The notes under the pieces were generated by a model. The model was not told the origin of the DNA, made no database searches, and was given only the letters and a program-made list of their open reading frames with translations. A stretch of 64,000 nt of DNA, from NCBI GenBank assembly GCA_002270565.1, contig NQMI01000125.1, forward strand, positions 7,839-71,838. The letters run 5' to 3'. This document shows, one piece after another, positions 53,645 through 64,000 of the stretch. Each line of letters starts with the position of its first letter. Positions within the stretch are counted from its first letter, which is position 1. The position numbers and the translations under genes are program-made. Origin of the DNA: Stenocarpella maydis (Eukaryota; Ascomycota; Sordariomycetes; Diaporthales; Diaporthaceae).

Positions 53645-53915
53645 ATCCTTGAGCTTGATTCTTCTCGCTAGGCAGTTATCTGATGTTTGCTGTTCTGGCA
53701 GTGGTAGTTACTACTGCTAATAAAGATGCATTGAAAGAGAGGAGGTTATTGTTGTCTTCATAGCCCTTGTAGCCCTTATTGCCCTTATCCTTAAGCTTGT
53801 TTTTACCGCTGTCCTTAAGCTTAATTATCTTCTTATTAGGCAGTTATTTGATATTTACTATCCTAGTAGCTGCAACTGCTAATAAAGAGGAAGATAAGGT
53901 TATTATTATCTGCGC
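53645..53915. repeat. Tandem duplication with ~165-bp period
   Basis: The segment around GCTTGATTCTTCTCGCTAGG (53653-) recurs in degraded form around GCTTAATTATCTTCTTATTAGG (about 53818-), with GGCAGTTATYTGATRTTT conserved in both. Differences are mainly transitions, as in RIP. Confidence 0.65.
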
Positions 53916-54010
53916 TTGATTTTATAGTTGATAGGGCTTCCGCCCGGTTGGACCTAACGGGTGAGATCCTCATACTCTTCTTATTTAACTAAAATAATAA
54001 TTCTCAGGAT

Positions 54011-54126
54011 ATTAACTCTATCTTTACTACACCTTATAACTAGCTTAAGTATATCATTCACCCGTAGGTAATGGTCTTTAGCAAGCAGACTCTATTACCG
54101 TGTAGACTTATAAGCGTAGAGTTAAT
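54011..54126. repeat. 116-bp inverted-repeat unit, copy 1
   Basis: Starts ATTAACTCTA and ends TAGAGTTAAT (10-bp perfect inverted ends). The interior is about 96 bp. It recurs 188 bp downstream with the same length. Confidence 0.8.
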
Positions 54127-54198
54127 CTTCTAAGTTATATATACTTCTTATCTTAATAGTTAGAGGATTGGCGTTTCTAGAATAATAATTCTCAGAAT

Positions 54199-54314
54199 AT
54201 TAACTCTATCTCTACTGCGCCTTACAACCAGCTCAAGTATACCATTCACTTGCAGGTGGTGGTCTTCAGCAAGCAGACTCTATTATTATGTAGACTTATA
54301 AGTATAGAGTTAAT
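54199..54314. repeat. 116-bp inverted-repeat unit, copy 2
   Basis: Same inverted ends and same length as the unit at 54011, less mutated (more C and G). The two flank an unlike spacer of 72 bp. The pair may be non-autonomous element copies or part of the Helitron's terminal region. Confidence 0.8.
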
Positions 54315-55118
54315 ATCCTGGGCTATATTCCCCTTATTGGTTAGTAAGTAGGTATTTTAGTATTAAAAGAAAGAAATAATTAGCAGGAAATACTCAGAAA
54401 TTAAGCTAAATACTCATTAAAAAGAATAGCAAGCAAGAATAATGGTGGTATATGCTGGTTAGAGGAAAGTATAAATTATTATCTATCAACTGGATGTCTG
54501 CTACTCTAAAACCCCTAATCTATAGAATTAGTTATAAAGGTTCTCCTCCCTCTACTAAATACCCCCCTCCTGCACCGGATTATTATTAAAGATAAGGGCT
54601 GGAGCAGCAGGCGGCTGCTACAGATGGGGATAGCTATTAAGGATCTCCCTAGCATCACAATGCTATAGATAGTCCTTTATATGCTGGAGATTAATATTAT
54701 CCTTAGCTACCTTAAGATCAGCTAGCAAGAATAGCTCCTTAAATATCAAGCCCTTAAGTATCTTAACCCTTAAAATAGCAACATATGTCAGGCCAGCAGC
54801 AAACTACTTAGCCGCAATATTAAAGACGATACAGTCTAGTATTGCCCCCTAAGACTTATGCACAATGATAGTATATATAATGATTATGGGAAACTATATT
54901 TAGAAGCAAGCAGCCTTACCCTTCTTAAAGTCTTGCTTCAATAGGAAGATAGGCATAATATCCTAGGCCAACTTGCCATAGAAGCAAGCCGGGCTACTAT
55001 ACTTATTCATCTTAACCAGGATAATAAAGGGCTATATATAGCAGGGATCTTTAATATTAGCAGCCTATACAATATTATAAACAACACCCATCACACTATT
55101 AATGAGGCTAGCAGCCAT

Positions 55119-55355
55119 CTACAGGTTCTCTATCAGCATTATACAAGCACTACGGCAGAAAGTAAGAGAGTTATGCAGGTTTCCAGCATCCTTAGAATTA
55201 ATAGCCTCCACACCTAAACTAGTATTTATTACCTTATAGTTAATAACCGGAGCATCAAGATGCTCTAAATAGGTAGTATTAAACTTATAAACCTCAGTAT
55301 TTATTCCATAAATATAGAGGGCATTATCAAACTTCTTAACCTCATCTAGGGGCAA
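55119..55355 (-). pseudogene. PIF1-like helicase fragment of the Helitron
   Basis: The longest unbroken piece (78 codons) reads LDEVKKFDNALYIYGINTEV, then YLEHLDAPVIN and KDAGNLHNSL. This matches the PIF1/RecD-type helicase region of fungal Helitrons. Same strand and same frame order as the Rep remains upstream. Confidence 0.8.
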
Positions 55356-57519
55356 GCTGCTCTAAATATAGCTTGCTAATATCTGCCAGTATAGCTGCAT
55401 AAGGTTATTCTCCCGCAGCCCGCCTAGAGTAGCACGAAATGCAGCCTAACTATCACCCTGCTGCCAGACCACCTATATTAGCTTAATAGTTCTATTGAAC
55501 TACTTATAGGCAGTATAGCCGGCCTTATCCTAAGCCTCTCTCAGCTGGGAGTCATTAGTAAAGAGCAGCTTTATAACTATAAGGGGGAGCTAGTAGAAGT
55601 CATCCATAAGGATAATATTCTAGCCACTAAAAAACAGATCCGCATACTCAAAGATCTACTATATATGTTAGTCAATAAAGTAAAGCATCTAGAAACCAAT
55701 CATTAATTTCTTATTAATTACAAAGTACTTAATATACTAGTACTTATTCTAAATATTAGTAGCCTTTATAATTATTAGCTAGAGAAGCTCCCCAAACCTA
55801 AATATCATAATGGGGATCTTAAAAAAAGAGTAAATCATCTAGCACTAGATAGCATTTACCGCAACGCTAGTAGGAGCAGCCTTCTCTATTACCCAGTACA
55901 AAATACCATAGGTTATGGAGATCTGCTAAACTATAGCAGAAATCATCTTAAGGGTATATATCTTGCTAATACTACTAGGACCGTTAACCTAAAGGAGGAG
56001 CTAATCAGCAGCCAAGCAAATATAGTTGCTGCCATATTAACCACTACTAGCGGAGCATTCCTAATGCCCAACAACAGTATCATACAGCAGGCGCTACTCA
56101 AAGTTAAGGCTATCTACAGCTAATAGGGAAAGGTCCTCATTATTACCCAAGCCGAGAGGGTAGTTAAGCATCATATTCCTCCAGAAATCAGCCCTCTTAT
56201 TAAAGAGCTTACTATAACAACCAACGTAAGGTATCTAGTTATATTAATAATTAATCTTACAGTTCCCCAGCAGCTTAACATTATCTATATCCATACCCAC
56301 GCCTGGAAGCTGGGCAGCAAGGAGCTGCCAGTCCTCCTTATTCATCTACTCACACTTAGCATCAGGGTCCTCCTAGAAGCCCTCATCCTCAGCATCAGGC
56401 AGAATATTACTATAGTAGTCATCCTTATACTCATGAATAGCTCGGCAATACTCATATGCCTTAGCAAAGGTATTAAACTAGATACCATCTATACTCTTAA
56501 GCTCCTTAATTTCCTTATAAGGGTAATATAGTATTAGCTTAATACAAGCAAAGTCCTCAAACTAATCTCCTCTATAGTCAGGCTTATAGTAAGAAAAGTA
56601 GTTAAGAATATAAGGCTTGGCCCAGCCCGAGAAGTAGGCCTAAGGGGACCTGGAGTAGTTAATGATAGTCAAGAAGTTAAAATACTCAAGATCTGCCCAC
56701 TCTGCTGCCCAATTATAGTACTTCTAATAAAGCAGCTTAAACTCACGAACGTTATCAGTATCCAGATCAATCACAGCCATACTATAGCCAAAATCAGAGT
56801 ACTAACAGTTAACAGACTGGAACTTATAACTATACTCAACTAATAGCAAACCCAGGAGGTAGTAAGCAACCTTTATACCCGGCCAGTCCCGCTCAGCAAC
56901 CAGCTTATTCATCATCTTGCCAATAAGGGATACCAGGGGCTTTATATAATTAACCTTAGGAATTAACTTATAAAGCATCTTATTATATAGCTAAGTCTTG
57001 GTCTCAGCCTTACTATAGTACTTAGCGATATAGTTAATTACAGCCTGGAGGGATATATAGGGCGCAGTATTAATATTTACTAGCCAGCTAAGAGTAATAT
57101 TACAGATATAGTTATTCATCTGGGGATCATTCTAAATACTATTAAATACATCCCATAAGCATGGCTTCTTATTATTAAGGGTATAGGTTAGCTAAGCTAT
57201 ATTATATAGTAGATATTTATAGTAGAAGCAGCAGAGGGGTTTATTAGATTACTTACCATCTAGAAGCTTGTGCTTCTACAAGCAGTATACCTTACTATAG
57301 TAGTAGTGCTGCACCCTATTAAGCACTCAAGATAGGAAGCCAAAGGATATATTATTACTAGGAATGTAAACTAGCGGGTTATCCTCCTATGGAGCCATCT
57401 TATAGCCCAGCTCAGGGTTCCAGGCCTTAACATAAAGACCCTAGAACCTCATAAATGCTTCCTTCTCCTCCTCATTAAAGAAGCCCTCAGGGCCCGCCTG
57501 GGGAATATCATAAAGCCAG

Positions 57520-57610
57520 AAGAAACCATAGGCGTGAGTGCTACTACAGCCCTGCCACTTAAATCAGTACCACTATACTACAACTCCAAACTTAAGCACT
57601 AGGTACTCCT
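57520..57610 (-). pseudogene. Helitron Rep HUH motif relic
   Basis: The minus-strand reading KWQGCSSTHAYGFFWLYD corresponds to the HUH nuclease box of Helitron Rep (His-hydrophobic-His); the second His codon is TAT here, one C-to-T step from CAT. Confidence 0.8.
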
Positions 57611-60600
57611 TAAAGAAGATTATAATCTGCTAATAGAAGTAGTATGCTGCAATATAGGGGTTCTTCCGAAAGTTCTTACATACAATCCTTATCTTACCTA
57701 TATTATCTGTAGCAAGCCAGCTATTATAATCAGGCATAGCCCTAGCGAGAGATTCCCAGTACAGATTAGCAGCTAAAAATATAATAAATATATAAAGGCA
57801 CTTAAGGGTATAGTACTAAGCAAGCAGCTTATTTCTTGCCTAATTCCAGAAGGGGTGCGTGCCTTTAAGTTTATCTAAGGACCTAATAATGGCATTTAGT
57901 AGCGCCTATGCCTAGGGGCTATTGTCGGCAAGGGCTGCCTTCAGGTCATTAATAGTAGCAAAATCCCGGTTCTACTAAGCACCTGGGTGCTTTATAAAGA
58001 AGCTGCTAGTCTTATTAACTTAAGTTTGCATATGAGTATTAAACGCAAAGTAGGGGAAATAAGGGTGCTATGTAAACCTGCCGTTATCCTGCAGTAGAGC
58101 ATAATATACCCACTCAATAAAGGTAATAATACGCTCTTATAGCGCGGTAAAGTTGCCTTAGCTATACAGAAGCAATAATAGCATCAATATTGCAACTAAT
58201 ACAACGCGGCCGGTAAGGTTATTCAGGGGCATAAACCAAATGCCCGGCATATCCACAAAGTTGCGTGCCAGCTCAGCATGCTACTTATCATACTGAAGCA
58301 CAGGCAGCTACTTAGGATTTACCTGCAGGCGGCTGGAAAGCTGCTAGCATAGACGATAGAGGTCAGCGTGGGCAGCAATAAGGTTAGGCGCAGCAGAAAC
58401 ATCCTCAAAGGCATCCTCATCAGAGTCATCATTATCACCACCAGCTATAGCAGCCGCTCCGGCTATAACGCGGGGGTTGTCATCTGCAACCTCAACCACA
58501 GCAACCTAATTACTAAGATCGCTATCCTCAGTAAACTAGGATAGCCTCCTAAAGTTAATCTCAAGATCTCAGTAATAGGGGTTGTTAGCAATGAGGAATC
58601 AAAGCCACTACTTGATAACATAGCGCCGGGCACAAACTTCCTTCTTAAAAGCCACAAGCTAATGAGGATCCTTCCTTAGGCTCGCTAGCCGCAAAACCAT
58701 AATATCACACTCAGATAGCAGGCGGGGCAGCTGGTTATAGAAGGTGGCAACATCCCGGAGGAAGCTAATACAGTGGCAGCTATACCTATACTGCTGGCCA
58801 TAAACCAACTTAATATTAATAAAGATATAAACTCTGCTAATATACTACTCCTTAACCTATATAAGCTTTAGAAGGTTAGGAATACCACCCAAATTCATAT
58901 TATTAGCAGCAGAAAAAAAGAATAGCTTACCAGGCAGCTTTATATCATTCTTTTAGTAGCAATCCTTATAAATACTATCCCAAAGGTTTAAGTTAAACCA
59001 GATATAATTACAGCAGGGATAGTACTCCTTAATGGAAGCTAAGGCAAGGCAGTTATTAAAGTTCATAATAAGCTGCTTCTCAGCATTACTAATAGATAGG
59101 TCTTGCAGGTTACCATGGAACTCAGGATCGCCTTTGTTAAGGAACTCCAAGCAAGCTGGATCCTCCTCTATAGGCTGGGACTGCTGCTGAGAAGAGTAAT
59201 ATAAGTATGGGCTATAAATACTGCCCTTACTGGGACCATAGCGGTAGCAGCTACCACCCCAGGAAGACTGGGTTAATAATATCTAAGACTAAGATAGGAA
59301 ACTATTATTACTATTATCTTACTTGCTCTTATCTTAAGTACCTTAAGTAAGCTAATAAATATACTTACAGCAGTAGTTAACAGGATCCTCATTAGCCACA
59401 GGGCAGAACTCAGCAAGAGGAAACTCACAAAGGCAACCAACACAGATCAACCTAGACTGGTTGTCCCAGGGGGTTAGCTGCTCTTCATTATCAATATTAT
59501 TACAATAGATGCAGATCTCCAGGTAAGTGCTGCTTCATAGCTAAGGGTAGCAGCAAATGCTATAAGTCGAACACTTAAACCAGTCACCATTATCATCACC
59601 ACCTAAAATACTTATAGTAGCTTGCTACTAGCTAAGGAAGGCCTGAGTTAGTTATATAGGATCTGGGATCTTACTGTAGTAATGCTGGTGCCAGTACTTA
59701 CACTATTTAGTAAGATAACAATCATAAGCACGCTACTTAGCATCAGTATATCCTTTAATACATCCATAATAGTAGAATAGCTTAGAGAGCCTATAATAAA
59801 TGCTAGTCTGGCCTTTAAAGATCTAAGAAGTAGGCCTATTATAATTAATACTAGAACCTAACATACCTCAGCTTGGGAGGATTAACCTACATTAGGGATA
59901 TCAGCTATAGGTTAGCAAAATACTATAACTATACCTTAGCTACTTAGTTAGGGACTCTATCTTAACCTCACTACTAGCAGGTTAGCTTAATAGTGGGGCA
60001 ACTTTAATAACTTCCTATATAACTCAGGTAAATAAATAATACCCAAAAGCAGCAGGCTCCTTATACTAACTAGGTTATATAGTGAGACTAAGTGCTAGGT
60101 AATAAGGCTGAAGATAAGCTAGGTGCTAGGACTCTTAGCATTTAGTAGGGTTAGCACCCTTAGGAGGGAACATCAATTCTACAGCTGCCCAATAATAAGG
60201 CAGAGAAAGGGCGAAAAGGGCCTACTAAATAGTAGATCCTTAGGACTATAGAGTGTTTAATAGAAATTTCTATAGATAAGGATAGGGGGTTTTGCCTTTA
60301 TAGCCTAGTGAGCAGACTAATAGGCAAAGCAGTTCTTTACCGGCTGCTTACTATACTTTAGGGCAAACTATATAAGGGATTTAATATTCTGGCAGCTATA
60401 ATACTGCTTGGCGATGCCCTTAATCTCATAATCGTAAATCTCGCTATTATTATAAGCATTACATTTATAAGGTTTAAAAGGGTCCTTATTACTGCCCGGC
60501 GGGTTGGGAGGAAGAGGGCTAGTAGCAGCCAACATACTAAGCATAGCTATAAAGACTACAGGAGGATATTTTAATAATGGGAATTACTTCTGATAATGGA

Positions 60601-60877
60601 AATTAGTTAATAAGGAAAGAATTAGATATAGGTTAGAAGAAAAAAGTCAATATTAATAGTTAACATTAGTGGGAATAATAGTATGCAGGAAGCAAACCAT
60701 CTGTAATAGGCACTAGCAGCTACAGCCCCTGGCTAACTAAGCAACCCAAGCATGCTCCATATTAACCACGCCTCTTCATTATTAACACTATAGAAACTGC
60801 TAAATGATACGAATTAACTGTTTTAAAGCAACTTAGTAATAGATTTAGCCTATTCTAAAGGCGTCCTTTTGTTATTT

Positions 60878-60896
60878 CTAGGGGGTTCCCCCCTAG
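60878..60896. other. Perfect hairpin CTAGGGGG/CCCCCTAG
   Basis: An 8-bp stem with a 3-nt loop, GC-rich, in the middle of AT-rich sequence. It stands near the 5' side of the Helitron (minus strand). Whether it belongs to the element is not shown. Confidence 0.7.
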
Positions 60897-60933
60897 GACC
60901 CCCTGCCTGTGGTGCTGAGCCTTCAGCGCCTTA

Positions 60934-61000
60934 CCACGCCCCCTTCCAGCCCATGCCCCCTTCTGGCCCACGCCCCCTTCCGGCTCGCGCCTTCCTCTTT
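60934..61000. repeat. GC-rich 17-bp tandem repeat
   Basis: Three and a half copies of CCACGCCCCCTTCCAGC-type units. It is an island of C-rich sequence between the Helitron and the COX10 side. Confidence 0.8.
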
Positions 61001-61138
61001 AATAACGGATGATTTTTAATGATATGTCTTCTTAATAATTTCCTCTCGGCTAAATACTTTTAGAGATATATTATTATTAACTAATCAAGACTTAAAGATT
61101 CTTAACAGACCAATCCAGACTCAGATAACTTTCGGGTA

Positions 61139-61235
61139 ATTACGCTAGGTAAGAACGCTACGCGGGCTGCATATCTCGCATGCTTTGCATGCTCGATACA
61201 CGTCCCGCTCCGCTGAATGAGCCGTCTTGATGCCA
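61139..61235 (-). repeat. Inverted fragment of the dispersed repeat
   Basis: Read on the minus strand, the sequence (TCAGCGGAGCGGGACGTGTAT... GAGATATGCAGCC...GTAGCGTTCT) matches the part of copy 1 at about 50409-50485. It contains the palindrome GCATGCTTTGCATGC (about 61176-61190). It is inverted relative to the two copies on the left of the block. Confidence 0.75.
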
Positions 61236-61428
61236 AGGTTAGAGGTATGGCCCTTCTCAGTAGAATTAAGTAGCGTTTGCGACTGCTTGGGCTGTGGGTT
61301 GGAAGATGTAGATGCATCGAGGAAGTCGATGCATGCTGGGTAGGATTGGATGTTTGAATTCGTACGCACCCCACGTGGCCCGAGCTTCCTGTCCCTGGCT
61401 CAAGCACCTCGACCGTTGAATTTCGATA

Positions 61429-61464
<36 letters not shown>

Positions 61465-61564
61465 CCTCTCAACTCCTGCCCGCAGCAAAAAGGGCACACA
61501 GGCTTGCTGCTGATCATGACCTAGTCGGCGCTGGCCCAGGCGAGCCCTGCACCCCAAAGCAACC
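61236..61564. other. COX10 upstream region with (CA)n
   Basis: Core-like composition resumes. A (CA)n run of about 14-15 units lies at 61434-61462, about 100 bp before the COX10 start. Presumed promoter/leader. Confidence 0.6.
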
Positions 61565-63142
61565 ATGCGACCACCTGCGCCTGCGGGCCGGCTCCGAGGG
61601 CTTGCTGCTCGCCTCTCCTCGTCCCCGTCCTCCTCCTTCTCTGCCGTCGCCGCCTCGTGCTTACCACCCGGGACCCGGCCCTCTCTGTCGCGCCCTCCCA
61701 GTCTCTTCTGCCAGCCCAGCAGCCGCCGTCCTGTCGCCACCAGGTCCAGCTATTTCAGCCCCAACGTGCTGCTCGACGCCTCCGATGTCTTCCACAAGGG
61801 TGTTCTCCTTCGCACATCGCCCACCTCACCCGCCTCCTCCGCCGCCTCCCCTCCGCCAGGCCCCGGCCCCGTCTCCGAGCCCGCGCCGCCCCAGCTCCCG
61901 CCGCATCGCCAGAGACAAGCAGCCAGGCGTGCCGCAGCAGCCGCGGCCAACCCGTCTCCTGCCGTCCTCCCCCAGAATGCCTCCGACACGCTCACCACCC
62001 TGGCCGCCTCCCAGCCCCCAGACTCGATGCGCCGCCGGCTCTCCGCCCTGCTCTCCCTCTCCAAGCCACGCCTGACCGTCCTCGTAGTCCTCACAGCCAT
62101 GGTCCCATACGCCCTCTACCCGGTGCCCGCCTTCCTCTCCGCCTCGCTCGCAGACGCCCCTTCGCTCTCGCCACTCACCCTCCTGTTTCTCACCACCGGC
62201 ACCACGCTGTGCTCCGCCTCGGCCAACGCCCTCAACATGCTGTACGAGCCGTCCACCGACGCCAAGATGACCCGCACCCGGAACCGCCCCCTGGTGCGCA
62301 GCCTGCTGTCCACCCGCGCCGCTGTCTTGTTCGCCGCTGGCTGCGGCCTCGTCGGCACTGCTGCCCTCTACTGGGGCGTCAACCCCACCGTCGCCTTCCT
62401 CGGCGCCGCCAACATCGCCCTCTACGCCGGCTGCTACACCCCGATGAAGACCATGCACTGGCTCAACACCTGGGTCGGCGCCCTGGTCGGCGGCATCCCG
62501 CCCCTCATGGGCTGGGCCGCCGCCGCCGGCGAGAGCGCCACCGCAGATGGCACCTACCGCGAGCTGCTGTTCAAGTTCGCCGGCGACGGCACCTCCAGCG
62601 CCGGCGGCTGGTTGCTCGCCGGCCTCCTCTTCGCCTGGCAGTTCCCCCACTTCAATGCCCTGTCCTGGGTGGTGCGCGACGAGTACAAGAACGCCGGCCT
62701 CAAGATGCTGTGCTGGCTGAACCCTGCCAGGAACGGCAGGGTCGCGTTGCGCTACAGCCTGGTCTTCATACCCATCTGCCTGGGTCTGTGCGCCTACGGG
62801 GTGACGGAGTGGACCTTCGCCGCCACAAGCCTGCCGGTCAACCTGTGGCTGGTCAGGGAGGCGCTCAAGTTCCATCGCTTCGAGGGCCAGAAGGGAAGTG
62901 CCAGGGGGCTTTTCTGGGCCAGTGTCTGGCACCTGCCCGCCGTCTTGGGCCTTGCCCTCTTGCAGAAGAAGGGCATGTGGCAGCGCGTGTGGGCGAGCAT
63001 CATAGGTGAGCCGGTGGACCAGGACGAGTGGGAAGACATTGACGAAGATGTCAGCGTCGTTCCTGTCCCAAGCCCAGCCAGGCTTCCCCGTGAGGGGCCC
63101 GCAAGTTCGGGAGACGCGCCCGTGAGCGAGCACACGACATAG
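61565..63142 (+). CDS. COX10: Protoheme IX farnesyltransferase, mitochondrial (COX10)
   Basis: A single-exon protein of 525 residues. It makes haem O from haem B in the inner mitochondrial membrane, the first step to haem A of cytochrome c oxidase. The N-terminus (MRPPAPAGRLRGLAARLSSS) is Arg/Ser-rich without acids, as in a mitochondrial presequence. UbiA-type prenyltransferase motifs are visible: LSLSKPRLTVLVVLTAMVPY (about residues 166-185), NALNMLYEPSTDAKMTRTRN with RPL following (first Asp-rich motif), and YTPMKTMHWLNTWVGALVGG with IPPLMGW following (second). WQFPHFNALSW is a conserved later block. Seven to nine membrane helices are expected. The C-terminal ~50 residues are a polar extension. 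The start is the first ATG that supplies the presequence. Confidence 0.95.
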   Translation: MRPPAPAGRLRGLAARLSSSPSSSFSAVAASCLPPGTRPSLSRPPSLFCQPSSRRPVATRSSYFSPNVLLDASDVFHKGVLLRTSPTSPASSAASPPPGPGPVSEPAPPQLPPHRQRQAARRAAAAAANPSPAVLPQNASDTLTTLAASQPPDSMRRRLSALLSLSKPRLTVLVVLTAMVPYALYPVPAFLSASLADAPSLSPLTLLFLTTGTTLCSASANALNMLYEPSTDAKMTRTRNRPLVRSLLSTRAAVLFAAGCGLVGTAALYWGVNPTVAFLGAANIALYAGCYTPMKTMHWLNTWVGALVGGIPPLMGWAAAAGESATADGTYRELLFKFAGDGTSSAGGWLLAGLLFAWQFPHFNALSWVVRDEYKNAGLKMLCWLNPARNGRVALRYSLVFIPICLGLCAYGVTEWTFAATSLPVNLWLVREALKFHRFEGQKGSARGLFWASVWHLPAVLGLALLQKKGMWQRVWASIIGEPVDQDEWEDIDEDVSVVPVPSPARLPREGPASSGDAPVSEHTT

Positions 63143-64000
63143 GACAGGCCAGGCGAGATACCCCGTTGTATTATAGAAATATATGTGACTGCCATGCCAG
63201 GGGGTCGCCCATTGGCAGCATCAGAGCTGCCGCACCATCATCTTGGAGAGTTTGCTTAGAAGCACGCGTGTGCTGCGTGTGTGGTAAACATACAAGCATA
63301 GTACAGTAAAATCAGACTCGAGAGCCGCACTTCGAGGAGGAACTACCGGCCAGAAGCCAACTTGATTGACACGCACGGTGGACCATTGCACCCAGAAGAT
63401 GCCTCCCGGTCTCGAATCTCGCCCACGGGTGGTGAAATGACGCACCGGAAGCGAGTTCCACCGCAATCTGCCTTGTTGGCCTGACGATTGACGACGCCCC
63501 AAGTCATCCTCAATGGTCGTCCATCATGCGATGAGTATACTCTGCCAGAGATCTCCTTCTCGTGCGTGCCAGGAGCTTGTATCCAGGTGACAAATGGCAC
63601 GAGGGCAGACAGATGCATGTGTTTACGGAAGATGATGGAGTTTTGTTTCCAAACAATGTTTTCAACGCGTGCGTAGCGGACGGTCAACTATTGTCAAGTC
63701 TCTATCCAGCCATGCCATCCTTCCCAACAAGTGTCGCGCCAGTTCCGGGCTATTCCACCGTGGTATCTATGATGATCATGATGTCTTCTAGTATACAATA
63801 ACGTGGTGTAGTAGTAAAAGCAAGTAGGACTGAAAATGCCATCAACCGCGAAACATCGAGTTCATGCAAGGACCCCACCTCGCACCTGCCATACCGCCCA
63901 GCCCTCCATTCGCCGGTCGTGTGTGGGCCTGAGGTGTCAATGGGTCTCCTGTTTTGTCGTTGCGTTTTCGTCCCAGAACCAGTAAATAGCTGTCTATAAC
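63143..64000. other. COX10 3' flank; nothing coding seen
   Basis: Only short frames without domains. An AT-rich TATTATAGAAATATA stretch (63169-63183) may be near the polyadenylation site. Confidence 0.5.

Larger units (their letters stand above)
54540..60535 (-). mobile_element. RIP-degraded autonomous Helitron (Rep + PIF1-like helicase)
   Basis: A conceptual minus-strand reading, broken by many stops, runs from MLAATSPLPPNPPGSN (60535) to the end of a PIF1 helicase near 54540. Landmarks in order: a Cys-rich region (ICIYCNN, ICVGC, FCPVANEDPVNYCCKY; about 59530-59330), a patch reading KGDPEFHGNLQDLSIS (about 59130), the HUH-type Rep motif WQGCSSTHAYGFFWL (about 57590-57540; ancestral THAHG is one transition away), the Tyr motif YIAKYYSKAE (about 57040-57000), a degraded Walker A (VNGPSSISKIYT near 55960) and the helicase C-terminus ADLKVAKDNINLQ preceded by TYVAILRVKILKG (about 54790-54700). 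Only two unbroken pieces exceed 60 codons. It would once have moved by rolling-circle replication. Terminal TC and CTRR ends could not be fixed. Confidence 0.85.

Noticed and set aside
61657..63009. Second plus-strand frame of 450 codons inside COX10
   Set aside because: Arg/Pro/His-rich shadow of the COX10 frame caused by high GC at third positions; no domain.
61826..63133. Minus-strand frame of 435 codons opposite COX10
   Set aside because: Gly/Glu-rich antisense shadow of COX10.

Overview
The window comes from a filamentous ascomycete (Pezizomycotina), most likely a Sordariomycete. I base this on short introns (about 50-180 nt) with GTRNGT donors, long S/P-rich proteins, and a two-state composition: a gene-rich, GC-balanced core is flanked by very AT-rich blocks. 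In those blocks transposon reading frames are broken by TAA/TAG where CAA/CAG/TGG is expected, and TpA is in excess. That is the signature of repeat-induced point mutation (RIP). I cannot name the species.

Layout. 1-6.2 kb: a RIP-ruined Ty3/gypsy retrotransposon (plus strand) with readable reverse transcriptase, RNase H and integrase. 6.39-11.44 kb: a Mutator-like (MULE) DNA transposon with 47-bp terminal inverted repeats and an 8-bp target duplication. It holds two partial transposase copies that meet at a single N, and an un-RIPped solo LTR of 553 bp. 11.9-13.9 kb: a minisatellite and a probable decayed reading frame. 13.9-48.7 kb: the core with eleven protein genes: a coiled-coil protein (-), a cytochrome b5-domain protein (+), Nbs1 (-), a DnaJ-X chaperone (-), the UDP-rhamnose enzyme NRS/ER (-), squalene synthase ERG9 (+), a GCK/Ste20-like kinase (+), a secreted subtilase (-), an F-box protein (+), GPI14/PIG-M (-) and TRAX (+) from a shared promoter, and a polytopic membrane protein (-) closing the core. 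50.3-61.2 kb: a second RIP block with two copies of a direct repeat, several tandem repeats, an N gap, and a decayed autonomous Helitron (Rep plus PIF1 helicase, minus strand). 61.5-63.1 kb: COX10, only a few hundred bases from that block.

The core genes are unrelated housekeeping or peripheral functions (DNA repair, sterol, GPI anchor, nucleotide sugar, haem A, RNA turnover). I see no biosynthetic cluster or operon-like unit; the only obvious shared control is the short divergent GPI14/TRAX promoter. The most distinctive observations are the nested, differently RIPped transposon structure at the left, the Helitron block with direct and inverted copies of one dispersed repeat, a GC-AG intron inside the HPD motif of the DnaJ gene, an 18-nt microexon in TRAX, a stop-free 3n intron with tandem acceptors in NBS1, and three families of short repeats in the kinase tail. 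Gene models were built by reading splice sites by eye; UTRs and transcription starts are not established.
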